Shown here piece after piece: positions 8,128 to 16,490 of a stretch of DNA of 64,000 nucleotides. The notes under the pieces were generated by a model. It did no database searches. It was not told the DNA's origin and saw only the letters and a program-made list of their open reading frames with translations. Source of the stretch: Vibrio gallicus (lineage in GTDB: Bacteria > Pseudomonadota > Gammaproteobacteria > Enterobacterales > Vibrionaceae); contig NZ_AP024871.1 of the NCBI RefSeq assembly GCF_024346875.1, forward strand, positions 1,054,001-1,118,000, given 5' to 3'. The position numbers and the translations under genes are program-made. Positions within the stretch are counted from its first letter, which is position 1. Each line of letters begins with the position of its first letter.

Positions 8128-9321
8128 ATGCCGAATAATACTTTCCTATCGTCGTTCTGGGAAGGCTTTCAGATCGTAAAGTCTTATAAAACTGATTCAT
8201 TCATCTCTATCACCTTAATTCCTGATACCCCTGCATACTGTTCTTGTGGTCAAGTTTCTGACTCTATTCATGACACTCAGTGGCGAACGCTTAAGGATGC
8301 GATGATGCTAGGCACACCCGTCGAATTACTCGTTCAAACTCGGCGCATCAGGTGTTCAAATTGTGGTATCAAGACTGAGTCTATTTCTTGGGTTAAGCCA
8401 TATTCTCGCCTTACCAATCGGCTGATTGATTACATTGAGAATCTATTACCATTGCTACCCATCAAACACATTTCAGAGCTTACTGGGGTGCACTGGCACA
8501 CCATCAAAGAAATAGATAAGCAACGTCTGAAGCGTGTCGTACCTGAGGTTCCTTGGGGTTGTTTGCGTCAACTGGTCATGGATGAGTTTGCCATATTCAA
8601 GGGGCATCGTTACGCCACTGTTATCGCCGATGCACAAACGCATCAAGTACTTTGGATTGGTCTAGGTAGAAGTCGTAAAGATATACGTCCGTTCTTTGAA
8701 ATGCTTGGAGAGCATGCTCAAAATATCGAAGTTGTGGCAATGGATATGAACACCGCTTTTGACCTAGAGGTTCAAGCTCATTGTCCAAAGGCTTGTATTG
8801 TCTATGACCTTTTTCATGTCGTCGCTAAGTTTGGTCGAGAAGTTATGGATAGAGTTCGAGTAGATCAAGCCAACCAACTTAAAGATGACAAAAGTGCACG
8901 GCGTTGGGTCAAGCGCTCACGTTGGGTATTACTGAAAAATAGAGAGAACTTAAATACTAAGCAACAAAGTTACCTGGATGAAATACTTGCGGTTAACCGT
9001 GACTTAATGGTGACCCATTTACTTGGTGCTCAGCTCAAGGAGCTCTGGTACTGCGACTCGGAAAAACAAGCCAAAGACCTTTGGGAAATATGGTGGCAGC
9101 AAGTCCATGAAAGCGGAGTAAAACCGCTCATAAACTTCGCTAAAAAGCTGAAACCGTACCTTCATGGGATAGTGTCTTCAGCTTTGTATCATTTAAATAC
9201 ATGCACCTTGGAAGGGATTAATAACAAGATCAAGCTAATCAAAAGAATGGGCTATGGGTACCGAGATACGGATTACTTCTTTATGAAGATAAAAGCGGCC
9301 TTCCCCGGAAAGCCGCGATGA
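8128..9321 (+). CDS. tnp: ISL3-family transposase
   Basis: This DDE transposase of 397 residues moves the surrounding element. The N-terminus has a zinc-binding region with CSCG near residue 38 and CSNCG near residue 76, followed by a helix-turn-helix-like segment (LPIKHISELTGVHWHTIKEID). The catalytic domain has Asp in MDEFAIFKGHRYATVIAD, Asp in VVAMDMN, and Glu in CTLEGINNKIKLIKRMGYGYRD, the classic ISL3 C-terminal signature. The stop codon TGA at 9319-9321 lies inside the right terminal repeat. There is no frameshift or internal stop. Translation may be limited by the inverted repeat that abuts the start codon. Confidence 0.95.
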   Translation: MPNNTFLSSFWEGFQIVKSYKTDSFISITLIPDTPAYCSCGQVSDSIHDTQWRTLKDAMMLGTPVELLVQTRRIRCSNCGIKTESISWVKPYSRLTNRLIDYIENLLPLLPIKHISELTGVHWHTIKEIDKQRLKRVVPEVPWGCLRQLVMDEFAIFKGHRYATVIADAQTHQVLWIGLGRSRKDIRPFFEMLGEHAQNIEVVAMDMNTAFDLEVQAHCPKACIVYDLFHVVAKFGREVMDRVRVDQANQLKDDKSARRWVKRSRWVLLKNRENLNTKQQSYLDEILAVNRDLMVTHLLGAQLKELWYCDSEKQAKDLWEIWWQQVHESGVKPLINFAKKLKPYLHGIVSSALYHLNTCTLEGINNKIKLIKRMGYGYRDTDYFFMKIKAAFPGKPR

Positions 9322-9324
9322 ACC

Positions 9325-9332
9325 TAATAAAA
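9325..9332. repeat. Target-site duplication of the ISL3 element, right copy
   Basis: TAATAAAA here is identical to 8026-8033. Its last bases also belong to the A-tract of the adjoining terminator. Confidence 0.93.
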
Positions 9333-9358
9333 GCCCTGAACAATGTTCAGGGCTTTCT
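9330..9358. terminator. Terminator cut off from its upstream gene by the IS
   Basis: A perfect 12-bp stem AAAGCCCTGAAC / GTTCAGGGCTTT with loop AAT serves the minus-strand gene ending at 9383. Before the insertion it would also have ended the methyltransferase transcript. Confidence 0.88.
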
Positions 9359-9382
9359 TAATTCTGGCCTCGTTTTGCCATA

Positions 9383-9790
9383 CTAGTTGCTATCTGGCTG
9401 AACCTTACAGCTGTCGCTAGTTATCACTTTTTCAACCACCAATTGTCCGCGGTTATTGCGGATTTTGATAGCGTAGTTTACGCCTTCATCCATTGATGCT
9501 CGTACCTCTTTAGAAGAGCAATAATAGGTAGCAGCACTGTCAATAAGTTGGTTAGCAGGCTTGTTTCCCGATTGATTATAAAGCATCTCAATAATTACAG
9601 TCGAGTTTTTAGATTTTGCACTGGCAATGGTTAACGGGCCGTAGGTAATAGGGAGGCTGGATGCCAAAATATCTGCACGGCGGTCTGCTTTTAGCTCTAG
9701 CGCTTTCTGTTTTTCATCAGATGAGGCGCAGCCTGCAATAAGTGAACCTGCAAAAAGAACCAATAACAGTTTCTTAAAATTGATAGTCAT
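9383..9790 (-). CDS. Outer-membrane lipoprotein, AspS/GspS-beta type II secretion pilotin-like
   Basis: Pilotins of this family bind the secretin GspD and carry it to the outer membrane. The 135-residue protein has a lipoprotein signal ending in LIAGC, with the lipidated Cys at about residue 21. The mature region matches the pattern of E. coli YghG (GspS-beta) and Vibrio AspS as I remember them: a helical start, LPI-x-x-GPL, a Cys in YYC about residue 90, a GVNYAIKIRNNRGQ strand, and a C-terminal TSDSC Cys. The two Cys residues probably form the conserved disulfide. I chose the ATG at 9790; the longer frame would run into yciI. No other secretion genes are in the window. Family assignment is good but from memory. 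Confidence 0.7.
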   Translation of the reverse strand: MTINFKKLLLVLFAGSLIAGCASSDEKQKALELKADRRADILASSLPITYGPLTIASAKSKNSTVIIEMLYNQSGNKPANQLIDSAATYYCSSKEVRASMDEGVNYAIKIRNNRGQLVVEKVITSDSCKVQPDSN

Positions 9791-9794
9791 AGCG

Positions 9795-10091
9795 TTAGAA
9801 TACCTTCTTGTAAGGTTTAACAATCACGTTTTGATACACACCTGCATCGATATAAGGGTCTGAATCAGCCCATGCTTGAGCATCTTCTACAGAATCAAAC
9901 TTAGCAATAACTGTCGAACCTGTAAAACCAGCTTCTCCTGGGTTTTCGCTATCGATAGCCGGCATAGGGCCTGCAGTTAATAGACGACCCTCATCTTGTA
10001 ATTGTTGCAGTCGTGCAAGATGTGCTTGTCGAACTGAAAGGCGTCTTTCGAGAGAGTTTTCGATATCTTGAGAGAAAATAACGTACAACAT
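9795..10091 (-). CDS. yciI: YciI family protein
   Basis: This 98-residue soluble protein has the YciI fold of the ferredoxin-like superfamily: [34 protein letters not shown], and [17 protein letters not shown]. The His in RQAHLARL and the Asp in SDPY are the conserved residues proposed as active-site groups in this family. The cellular reaction is unknown. It lies two bases after yciA and four bases before the pilotin start, in a yciB-yciA-yciI order that is conserved in gamma-proteobacteria. Confidence 0.9.
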   Translation of the reverse strand: MLYVIFSQDIENSLERRLSVRQAHLARLQQLQDEGRLLTAGPMPAIDSENPGEAGFTGSTVIAKFDSVEDAQAWADSDPYIDAGVYQNVIVKPYKKVF

Positions 10092-10093
10092 GA

Positions 10094-10495
10094 TTAGTCC
10101 TTTTTCTTAGGTACAGGGCGAGGGCGACCGTTTTCGTCTATGGCAACGTAATTAAACGTCGCCTCACAGACCAGCTCGCGAATACCAGTGCGGTCACCCA
10201 TTACTTTTTTATTCCATACTTCGAGATGAATTGACATAGAGGTGTTGCCAATTCGTGCACAGTAGCCATGACAACATACCACATCACCAACCGAAACGGG
10301 GTGCTTGAATGTAATACTAGAGACAGAAACCGTCGCAATGCGGCCTTCTGAGACCTCTTTTGCTAATATTCCGCCAGCTAAATCCAGTTGCGACATTAGC
10401 CATCCGCCAAAGATATCTCCATTGGCATTCGTATCAGCAGGCATCGCCAATGTGCGAAGTAATAGCTCGCCAGTTGGTGTACGTGATTCTGACAT
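10094..10495 (-). CDS. yciA: Acyl-CoA thioesterase YciA
   Basis: This hot-dog fold thioesterase hydrolyses a broad range of acyl-CoAs in the cytoplasm. The 133-residue protein has the key [20 protein letters not shown] helix region (catalytic Asp in NGDIFGG), [21 protein letters not shown] and [10 protein letters not shown]. Length matches E. coli YciA (132). Its start codon overlaps the yciB stop by one base (TAATG), which implies translational coupling. Confidence 0.93.
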   Translation of the reverse strand: MSESRTPTGELLLRTLAMPADTNANGDIFGGWLMSQLDLAGGILAKEVSEGRIATVSVSSITFKHPVSVGDVVCCHGYCARIGNTSMSIHLEVWNKKVMGDRTGIRELVCEATFNYVAIDENGRPRPVPKKKD

Positions 10496-11028
10496 TATTC
10501 GCTTTCCTTTGGCATGTGTTTATAGATATAAGCACCGGTTAAGAGGGTGAAAAAGAGTGTGGCAGCCAGTAGCCCAAACACCTTAAAGTTTACCCAAACA
10601 TCGAGTGGCATGTTGAACGCAACATAGATGTTCAGTAGTGCACAGGCGCTGAAAAATACCACCCATGCCCAATTGATCTTGTTCCATACACTTTGTGGCA
10701 AAGAGAGTTCTTTCCCAAGCATGCCTTTAATCAGGGGCTTGCCCATAAATTGAGAAGCAACTAGACCTATAGCAAACAGCGCATAGATGATAGTGACTTT
10801 CCATTTGATGAAATTAGCATCGTGAAAGAACAGAGTCATGCCGCCGAATACGGCAACCATAGCAAATGTGCCTAGCTGCATCTTTTCTACTTTCTTGTAG
10901 ATAATATAGGTTACGACTAATTGAATTGCAGTCGCGACAACTAAAGCGCCAGTTGCAGTATAAATGTCATACATTTTGTATAACACAAAGAATATTATAA
11001 GAGGGATAAAGTCGAGAATTTGTTTCAT
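10495..11028 (-). CDS. yciB: Inner membrane septation protein YciB (IspA family)
   Basis: This is an integral membrane protein of 177 residues with about five hydrophobic segments (starting [19 protein letters not shown], then [43 protein letters not shown] and [16 protein letters not shown]). It matches E. coli YciB, which affects envelope integrity and septation. I chose the ATG at 11028 because the family starts MKQ-x-LDFIPL; an in-frame ATG at 11043 would add five residues without a better ribosome-binding site. It heads the yciB-yciA-yciI-pilotin run on the minus strand. Confidence 0.92.
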   Translation of the reverse strand: MKQILDFIPLIIFFVLYKMYDIYTATGALVVATAIQLVVTYIIYKKVEKMQLGTFAMVAVFGGMTLFFHDANFIKWKVTIIYALFAIGLVASQFMGKPLIKGMLGKELSLPQSVWNKINWAWVVFFSACALLNIYVAFNMPLDVWVNFKVFGLLAATLFFTLLTGAYIYKHMPKESE

Positions 11029-11189
11029 GTTTCTGTACAGCATTTACGTTTGCGTCAGTCTACCTAAATGGGGCTCTGAAATACAGAGGTGCTAGCACAT
11101 TGTTGACAGCGAATTGGAATAGATAGCTGGCTATTTAGCGTTTTCAATTGTTATGCTGTGGTTTAACTTGAGTTTTACAGGGATGTGAG

Positions 11190-11807
11190 ATGGGTAAGGC
11201 AACGTTATATTATGTATATGACCCTATGTGTGCGTGGTGTTGGGGTTATCGTCCAACTTGGGAAATTATCACCTCAAAGCTAGATCCTAAAGTAGAAGTG
11301 AAATACCTAGTAGGGGGACTAGCACCGGACTCAGCGCAACCGATGCCGCTTGAGATGCGGGGGCAAATTCAATCCTACTGGCAACGAATTCAATCTCAGT
11401 TAGGTACACAGTTTAACTATGATTTTTGGACTCAAAATACGCCACGTCGCTCCACGTATCCCGCTTGCCGTGCTTGTCTAATCGCGCGTCAGTTCGGTCT
11501 TGAGTTGCAGATGTATGCAGCCATCCAGCGGGCGTATTATCTACAGGCAAGAAATCCAAGTGATGATGATGTATTAGGTACATTAGCAGAGGAAATTGGG
11601 TTAGATAGAACACGGTTTCTAAGCCAATTACATAGCAAAGAGTTGCAGCAAGAACTCACCACTGAGATTGCATGGTGTCGCTCTATTGGTGGGAATAGCT
11701 TCCCATCTCTATTCTTAAAGGCGGGTTCGACATTGACCCCATTGCAGATTGAATACCAAGACCCAGATAAAACCTTAAATCAGATCAATGCGTTAATAGC
11801 ACAATGA
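11190..11807 (+). CDS. Cytoplasmic DsbA-family oxidoreductase (FrnE-like)
   Basis: This 205-residue protein has a DsbA-type thioredoxin fold without a signal peptide. The active site is CAWCWG near residue 14 (MCAWCWGYRP), and the cis-Pro region is GGNSFPSLFL near the C-terminus. The segment PACRACLIARQFG adds a second Cys pair. Such proteins act as cytoplasmic disulfide or glutathione-dependent oxidoreductases, but the substrate is unknown. It diverges from yciB. The gene is followed by a YdcH-like gene about 120 bp downstream. Confidence 0.82.
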   Translation: MGKATLYYVYDPMCAWCWGYRPTWEIITSKLDPKVEVKYLVGGLAPDSAQPMPLEMRGQIQSYWQRIQSQLGTQFNYDFWTQNTPRRSTYPACRACLIARQFGLELQMYAAIQRAYYLQARNPSDDDVLGTLAEEIGLDRTRFLSQLHSKELQQELTTEIAWCRSIGGNSFPSLFLKAGSTLTPLQIEYQDPDKTLNQINALIAQ

Positions 11808-11925
11808 CAAATTGGTACAAGATGACTGTCTCATAAATTAAATGCTCACCGCTAGGCTAGGTTTGTTAGAAGGTGCTACATTTAATATTCACTTGATAAA
11901 TTTTTCACGACACCTGAGGTAACCT

Positions 11926-12171
11926 ATGCTGGGCGAAACACACTCTCTAGTAAATGACTTTCCTGAACATACAGACTTAATTGTAAGTCTATTAGAAAGC
12001 GATGCGGTATTTGCCAAAGATAATAAGCAATATACGGCCATGGACAAAGAGATCCGAGTTTTAGAACTCAATGGCGATCCAATTGAAGATGAAGCCATGC
12101 ATAAACTTAAGCACAATAGGGCAGAGCTAAAAGATTCGCTATATCAAAGACTGATAGCGGCTAAAGGTTAA
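11926..12171 (+). CDS. YdcH family protein (DUF465)
   Basis: This 81-residue acidic helical protein begins MLGETHSLVNDFPEH and ends with MHKLKHNRAELKDSLYQRLI, the pattern of the DUF465/YdcH family (short coiled-coil hairpins). Function is unknown. GAGG about seven bases upstream of the ATG supports the start. A terminator follows immediately. Confidence 0.88.
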   Translation: MLGETHSLVNDFPEHTDLIVSLLESDAVFAKDNKQYTAMDKEIRVLELNGDPIEDEAMHKLKHNRAELKDSLYQRLIAAKG

Positions 12172-12176
12172 CCGTT

Positions 12177-12200
12177 AAGGCCTCGTAATGAGGCCTTATT
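12177..12200. terminator. Terminator between ydcH-like and radical SAM genes
   Basis: The stem AAGGCCTC / GAGGCCTT with a 5-base loop, followed by ATTT, lies between two convergent genes and is likely used by both. Confidence 0.85.
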
Positions 12201-12226
12201 TAGAACTCCTTTGCGTGACAGCGTCA

Positions 12227-13261
12227 CTAAATCATGCGTTGTCTTAGAGTGGCAAACAGTTCCTCGAAGCGCGATTGTGCATCGTTACCATATTGTTGAT
12301 AAATACGTGTTATCTCTTGCTGTATGGTATCGGACATCAACTGATTATTCATATCCGTTAGATGCGTGTAGTAATTCAATCGTCGACCCAGCACAAAGTT
12401 ATTTTGAGCGGTTTCGTTCATAGCTAAGTACTGGTCAATAACCTCAAGCATGGCTGTTTTATCATGGGGGAGTTGCCCGTTTACCTCGGTCAGGATATTG
12501 ATACCGTGGTAATTTCCATAACGGCTACATTTAAGATCCAATGCGCTTAGTATATTTCTTTGCTCAATGATCATTTCTGTTTCGCTTAGTGGTTCAAATG
12601 TCCCTTTTTGCACCAGATTATCGAGTTCAGTATCGGATTTAATGGCAAGCGACAGTAGTCGAATCTCATCGGGTTGGATGGCGTTTAATACCGCCGCGGT
12701 CTCAGATACATGCTGTTTCGATAACGCTTTCCCACCAAGACCAAGTAAGACAAATACCATCATTTGCATACCCGCAGCTTTTGCATGTTGTGAGGATTTG
12801 ATAATTGCTTTTGGCGTAATGCCTTTTTTAGCTTGCTTTAACACCTCTACCGAGCCTGATTCTAGGCCGCAATAGAGCATATTTAGCCCAGCATCACAGA
12901 TAGCCTTAAGTTCTTGCGCGGATTTCTTAATCATTGTTTGCGCGCGCCCGTATGAACTTATCTGTTTTAGCTCTGGAAAGGCTTGCTTTAAGGTTGCCAA
13001 TACATCAAGCAGATCTTCTGTCGGCATGGCAAAAGAGTCGCCATCTTGCAGGAAACAAGAATCAAAAGATTTGCCCGCATAGAACCTTCTAGCAGCCCAG
13101 ATATCTTTTTTTATATCCTCAACAGGGCGTATTGAGAACTCAACTCCCTTAAACAGGGTACAAAAGTTGCACTTGTTCCAAGGGCAGCCCTGGGTGGTGC
13201 GAATGAGTAAGCTGTTGGCTTCTGAAGGGGGACGAATAGGCCCTTGTTCAAATTCGAGCAT
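12227..13261 (-). CDS. Radical SAM protein with an atypical CX4CX2C cluster motif
   Basis: This 344-residue protein contains a radical SAM domain. The cluster-binding motif is GCPWNKCNFC near residue 26, which reads CX4CX2C instead of the usual CX3CX2C. Further features are the SAM-contacting segments DGDSFAMP, SSYGRAQ, LYCGLESGS (GxES-like) and FVLLGLGGK. It has no B12-binding domain at the N-terminus and no obvious auxiliary cluster motif at the C-terminus. It resembles the Fe-S oxidoreductases of the COG1032/ELP3-like group, whose substrates are mostly unknown. The gene stands alone, converging on the ydcH-like gene and diverging from the LysR gene at 13474. Confidence 0.82.
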   Translation of the reverse strand: MLEFEQGPIRPPSEANSLLIRTTQGCPWNKCNFCTLFKGVEFSIRPVEDIKKDIWAARRFYAGKSFDSCFLQDGDSFAMPTEDLLDVLATLKQAFPELKQISSYGRAQTMIKKSAQELKAICDAGLNMLYCGLESGSVEVLKQAKKGITPKAIIKSSQHAKAAGMQMMVFVLLGLGGKALSKQHVSETAAVLNAIQPDEIRLLSLAIKSDTELDNLVQKGTFEPLSETEMIIEQRNILSALDLKCSRYGNYHGINILTEVNGQLPHDKTAMLEVIDQYLAMNETAQNNFVLGRRLNYYTHLTDMNNQLMSDTIQQEITRIYQQYGNDAQSRFEELFATLRQRMI

Positions 13262-13473
13262 ATCGATGTATTCCTATTTCTTTACCCGACACGGTTTGAG
13301 CCGGAAGATGTGACTAAGAGGGATGTATGGTCGCTATTCTAAATGGATGTGGCTTGTATATTAACCGCCTAAAGGTAGAGACATCTTCAAAAAACATTTG
13401 ATAAAGATAACGACGTAGATGGGAGATTAGGTATAGAATGAGAGTATTATTTAGTTTTAGTTGAGAATGAGCC

Positions 13474-14367
13474 GTGAATCTAGAGCATTTGAAACTGTTT
13501 GTACGCTTATCTGCTACGCATAATATTAGTCAGGCAGGCAAAGAGCTTGGTATTTCACCTGCGGTTGCAAGTACCTATATCAATAAACTGGAAAGCGCCT
13601 TAGAAACTCGCTTAGTGCACCGAACCACGCGTAAGGTGTCATTGACTGAAGAAGGAGAGGCATTTTTACCCCATGCGCAAGAGGTTCTAGAGAGCGTAGA
13701 AGCGGCAAGAGCGTCAGTAGGTAATGGTGATGCTTTGCCTTCTGGAACATTGCGTATTACTGCCTCTGCATCGTTTGGGAGACTGCACCTTATTCCTGGA
13801 ATTAAAGGGTTTTTACAGGCGTATCCTGGAATAACCGTTGACCTGCGTTTATCAGATTCAATTATCGATATGGTGGAGGGTGGCTTTGATATTGCGATTC
13901 GTAACGCACAGCTCAAAGACTCCACCCTTATCGCACGAAAATTGGCAGATGATAAGCGGATTGTCTGTGCTTCGCCGGCGTATCTTGAGCAACATGGCAT
14001 ACCTCAACACCCAAGCGAGCTCAAAGAGCATGATTGCGTTCAGTTAACGGGTCTCGAGTCGTGGGTATTTAATACCGATGAACAGACGCTGTCAGTTAAG
14101 ATCCCAGGAAGATTACGAATAGATAATGGTGAAGCGGTACGTGATGCTTGCCGTGATGGCCTTGGTATCGCGATGTGTTCAACTTGGTGTGTCTATCAAG
14201 AGCTCCAAAAAGGGGAGCTAATACCCATACTGGAGCATACTCCATTGGCATCAACATCAGCATTGTGGGCGGTTTACCCAAGCTCACGCTTGCTAGCGCC
14301 TAAGGTACGTGCGTTTATTGATTATTTTGTTGATTACTTTGGTAGTCCGCCGTATTGGGATAGATAA
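13474..14367 (+). CDS. LysR-family transcriptional regulator
   Basis: This 297-residue regulator has an N-terminal winged helix-turn-helix (MNLEHLKLFVRLSATHNISQAGKELGISPAVASTYINKLE) and a LysR substrate-binding domain (SGTLRITASASFGRLHLIPGIKGF, FDIAIRNAQLKDSTLIARKL, DGLGIAMCSTW). The subgroup with the SASFGRLH and DIAIRxxxLxDS pattern acts on diverse local targets. The start is GTG at 13474. The divergent gene, the radical SAM protein, is the most natural regulatory target candidate, but this is only inference from position. It converges on trpA. Confidence 0.9.
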   Translation: MNLEHLKLFVRLSATHNISQAGKELGISPAVASTYINKLESALETRLVHRTTRKVSLTEEGEAFLPHAQEVLESVEAARASVGNGDALPSGTLRITASASFGRLHLIPGIKGFLQAYPGITVDLRLSDSIIDMVEGGFDIAIRNAQLKDSTLIARKLADDKRIVCASPAYLEQHGIPQHPSELKEHDCVQLTGLESWVFNTDEQTLSVKIPGRLRIDNGEAVRDACRDGLGIAMCSTWCVYQELQKGELIPILEHTPLASTSALWAVYPSSRLLAPKVRAFIDYFVDYFGSPPYWDR

Positions 14368-14397
14368 TTTTGTAACAAAGGTAGAGACGCAAAAATA

Positions 14398-14427
14398 AAA
14401 AAGGTGAGCTCGAGGCTCACCTTTAAT
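14398..14427. terminator. Bidirectional terminator after trpA and the LysR gene
   Basis: The stem AAGGTGAGC / GCTCACCTT with loop TCGAG is flanked by an A-run on one side and TTT on the other. Confidence 0.9.
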
Positions 14428-14441
14428 ACACAGCGGTTGTG

Positions 14442-15248
14442 TTACTTCTGTGTGGCTGCCTTCATATCACTGACAAAACTGGCCAGATTGTCTAAGGTAG
14501 CTTGTGGATTGTCTAAGCTAGATTCAATGATTTTAACTACAGCAGAGCCAGAGATTGCGCCCGCTGCGCCCGCTTCAATGGCAGTTTTAACCTGCTGTGG
14601 CTCAGAGATACCAAAGCCCAGTAGCGCAGGTGGTGCATCAAATTGTGCCAATCTATCTAGCATATGCTTAACTGGCATGTTTGCTTTAGTTTCTGCACCG
14701 GTAACCCCTGCGCGTGACAATAGGTAGGTATAACCGCCACCGAGCGTTGACACGTCTTTTAGGGTTTCATCGGTTGCTGTTGGTGGTGCAATAAAGATAG
14801 CATGCACACCCGCTTTTTTAGCCGCAGCGTTAAAGTCAGCACTTTCACCGGTAGGAACATCGGCAATTAACACCGAATCAACACCCGCTTTCGCACAGGC
14901 TTGATAGAAGGTATCGATACCATTGGCAAATACAAGATTTGCGTAAACCAATAGACCAATTGGTAGATCAGGGTGTTGGCTACGGATCTGTTTAATCAGC
15001 TCAAAACAGATAATAGGGGTTGTTTTTGATTCAAGTGCACGAATGTTCGCGCCTTGAATGGTTGGGCCATCAGCGAGTGGGTCTGAAAATGGAATGCCTA
15101 ATTCAAGGGCGTCTGCACCTGAATCTACGAGGGTTTTCATGATCGCAAGAGATTGCTCAGGGTTTGGATCGCCAATGGTAACAAAAGGAACGAATGCACC
15201 TTGATTTTTAGCTTCCAAGCGCTCAAATAGCGCGGCATAACGGTCCAT
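14442..15248 (-). CDS. trpA: Tryptophan synthase alpha subunit
   Basis: TrpA cleaves indole-3-glycerol phosphate to indole and glyceraldehyde 3-phosphate and channels indole to TrpB. The 268-residue protein (E. coli also 268) has the catalytic Glu in [16 protein letters not shown] and the catalytic Asp in the same segment. The C-terminal phosphate-binding region is [11 protein letters not shown] and [11 protein letters not shown]. Its ATG overlaps the trpB stop by one base (TAATG), so translation is coupled. It is the last gene of the operon and is followed by a strong terminator. Confidence 0.97.
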   Translation of the reverse strand: MDRYAALFERLEAKNQGAFVPFVTIGDPNPEQSLAIMKTLVDSGADALELGIPFSDPLADGPTIQGANIRALESKTTPIICFELIKQIRSQHPDLPIGLLVYANLVFANGIDTFYQACAKAGVDSVLIADVPTGESADFNAAAKKAGVHAIFIAPPTATDETLKDVSTLGGGYTYLLSRAGVTGAETKANMPVKHMLDRLAQFDAPPALLGFGISEPQQVKTAIEAGAAGAISGSAVVKIIESSLDNPQATLDNLASFVSDMKAATQK

Positions 15249-16438
15249 TACAGCTCTCCTTTCTCTTTTAAGATATCATTTACAGTGAAGATGTCTTTGT
15301 CACCACGTCCTGAAAGGTTCACCACCAGTAGTTGCTCTTTATCAGGGTTTTCTTGCGCCATTTTAAGTGCGTGAGCAAGTGCGTGAGAGGACTCGAGCGC
15401 CGGGATTATTCCTTCTTTACGCGCAAGCAACTGGAATGCGTCTAGTGCTTCATCATCGGTGATAGATTCGTAGGTTGCTCGACCCGTAGCATTGAGGTGT
15501 GCGTGTTGCGGCCCAACTGATGGGAAATCAAGGCCGGCTGAGACAGAGTAAGACTCTTCGATCTGGCCATGAGTATCTTGCATCAGTGGTGATTTCATAC
15601 CAAAGAAGATACCCAGTTTACCGTGTCGCAACGGAGCACCGTGCATATCGGTATCGATACCTTTACCAGCAGGCTCTACGCCAATTAAGTCCACATCAGT
15701 CTCTTCGATAAAGTCTGCAAACATACCAATTGCATTCGAACCGCCGCCAACACACGCGATAACGGCATCTGGTAGACGACCCTCACGAGCTAAGATCTGG
15801 TGTTTGGTCTCTTCACCAATCATATGTTGGAACTCACGAACTATGGTTGGGAATGGGTGAGGACCTGCGGCAGTACCAAGTAAATAGTGCGCGGTCTCAT
15901 AGGTTCCGGACCAATCTCTTAATGCCTCGTTACACGCGTCTTTTAGGGTGGCAGAGCCTGAGTGAACAGGAATAACCTCAGCCCCCATTAGTCGCATACG
16001 GAATACGTTTGGACTTTGGCGTTCAACGTCTTTTTGCCCCATATACACGCGGCATTTAAGATCAAGTAAGGCACATGCTAATGCAGTTGCAACGCCGTGT
16101 TGACCTGCGCCTGTTTCGGCAATGATCTCTGTTTTACCCATACGTTTAGCAAGTAACGCTTGTCCAAGAACTTGGTTGGTTTTGTGCGCACCACCGTGGA
16201 GTAGGTCTTCACGTTTTAGGTATAGCTTAGTTTTTGTGCCCTTAGTCAGGTTACGAGTCAGGGTCAGCGCCGTAGGGCGGCCAGCATACTCTTGAAGTAG
16301 AGTCATAAATTCACTACGGAATTCAGGATCTTGCTGCGCATCAATAAAGGCTTGTTCAAGTTGATCAAGCGCCGGTACAAGAATTTGCGGCACGTATTGA
16401 CCACCAAACTCACCAAAGTAGGCATCTAATTTTGCCAT
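15248..16438 (-). CDS. trpB: Tryptophan synthase beta subunit
   Basis: TrpB joins indole and serine to make tryptophan using PLP. The 396-residue protein has the PLP lysine in [13 protein letters not shown] and the phosphate loop [10 protein letters not shown]. Two ATG codons are adjacent (16441 and 16438); the second is seven bases from AAGGA, which is the better spacing, so I chose it. About 50 bases separate it from the trpCF stop, and it overlaps trpA by one base. Confidence 0.97.
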   Translation of the reverse strand: MAKLDAYFGEFGGQYVPQILVPALDQLEQAFIDAQQDPEFRSEFMTLLQEYAGRPTALTLTRNLTKGTKTKLYLKREDLLHGGAHKTNQVLGQALLAKRMGKTEIIAETGAGQHGVATALACALLDLKCRVYMGQKDVERQSPNVFRMRLMGAEVIPVHSGSATLKDACNEALRDWSGTYETAHYLLGTAAGPHPFPTIVREFQHMIGEETKHQILAREGRLPDAVIACVGGGSNAIGMFADFIEETDVDLIGVEPAGKGIDTDMHGAPLRHGKLGIFFGMKSPLMQDTHGQIEESYSVSAGLDFPSVGPQHAHLNATGRATYESITDDEALDAFQLLARKEGIIPALESSHALAHALKMAQENPDKEQLLVVNLSGRGDKDIFTVNDILKEKGEL

Positions 16439-16490
16439 CATTGTTTCCTTAAAAAGTGTTGGTTAGCCTCAATTGAAGCTAACACATAAA

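Larger units (their letters stand above)
8034..9324 (+). mobile_element. Complete ISL3-family insertion sequence, 1291 bp
   Basis: The element is bounded by imperfect terminal inverted repeats: GGTTCATCGCGGATT at 8034-8048, and the complement of GGTTCATCGCGGCTT at the right end (9310-9324), with 14 of 15 matching. It is flanked by a perfect 8-bp target duplication. It contains a single intact transposase gene. Both ends and the open reading frame are intact, so it is probably recent and may still be active. It sits in the short intergenic space after the methyltransferase gene and breaks no coding sequence. Confidence 0.95.
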
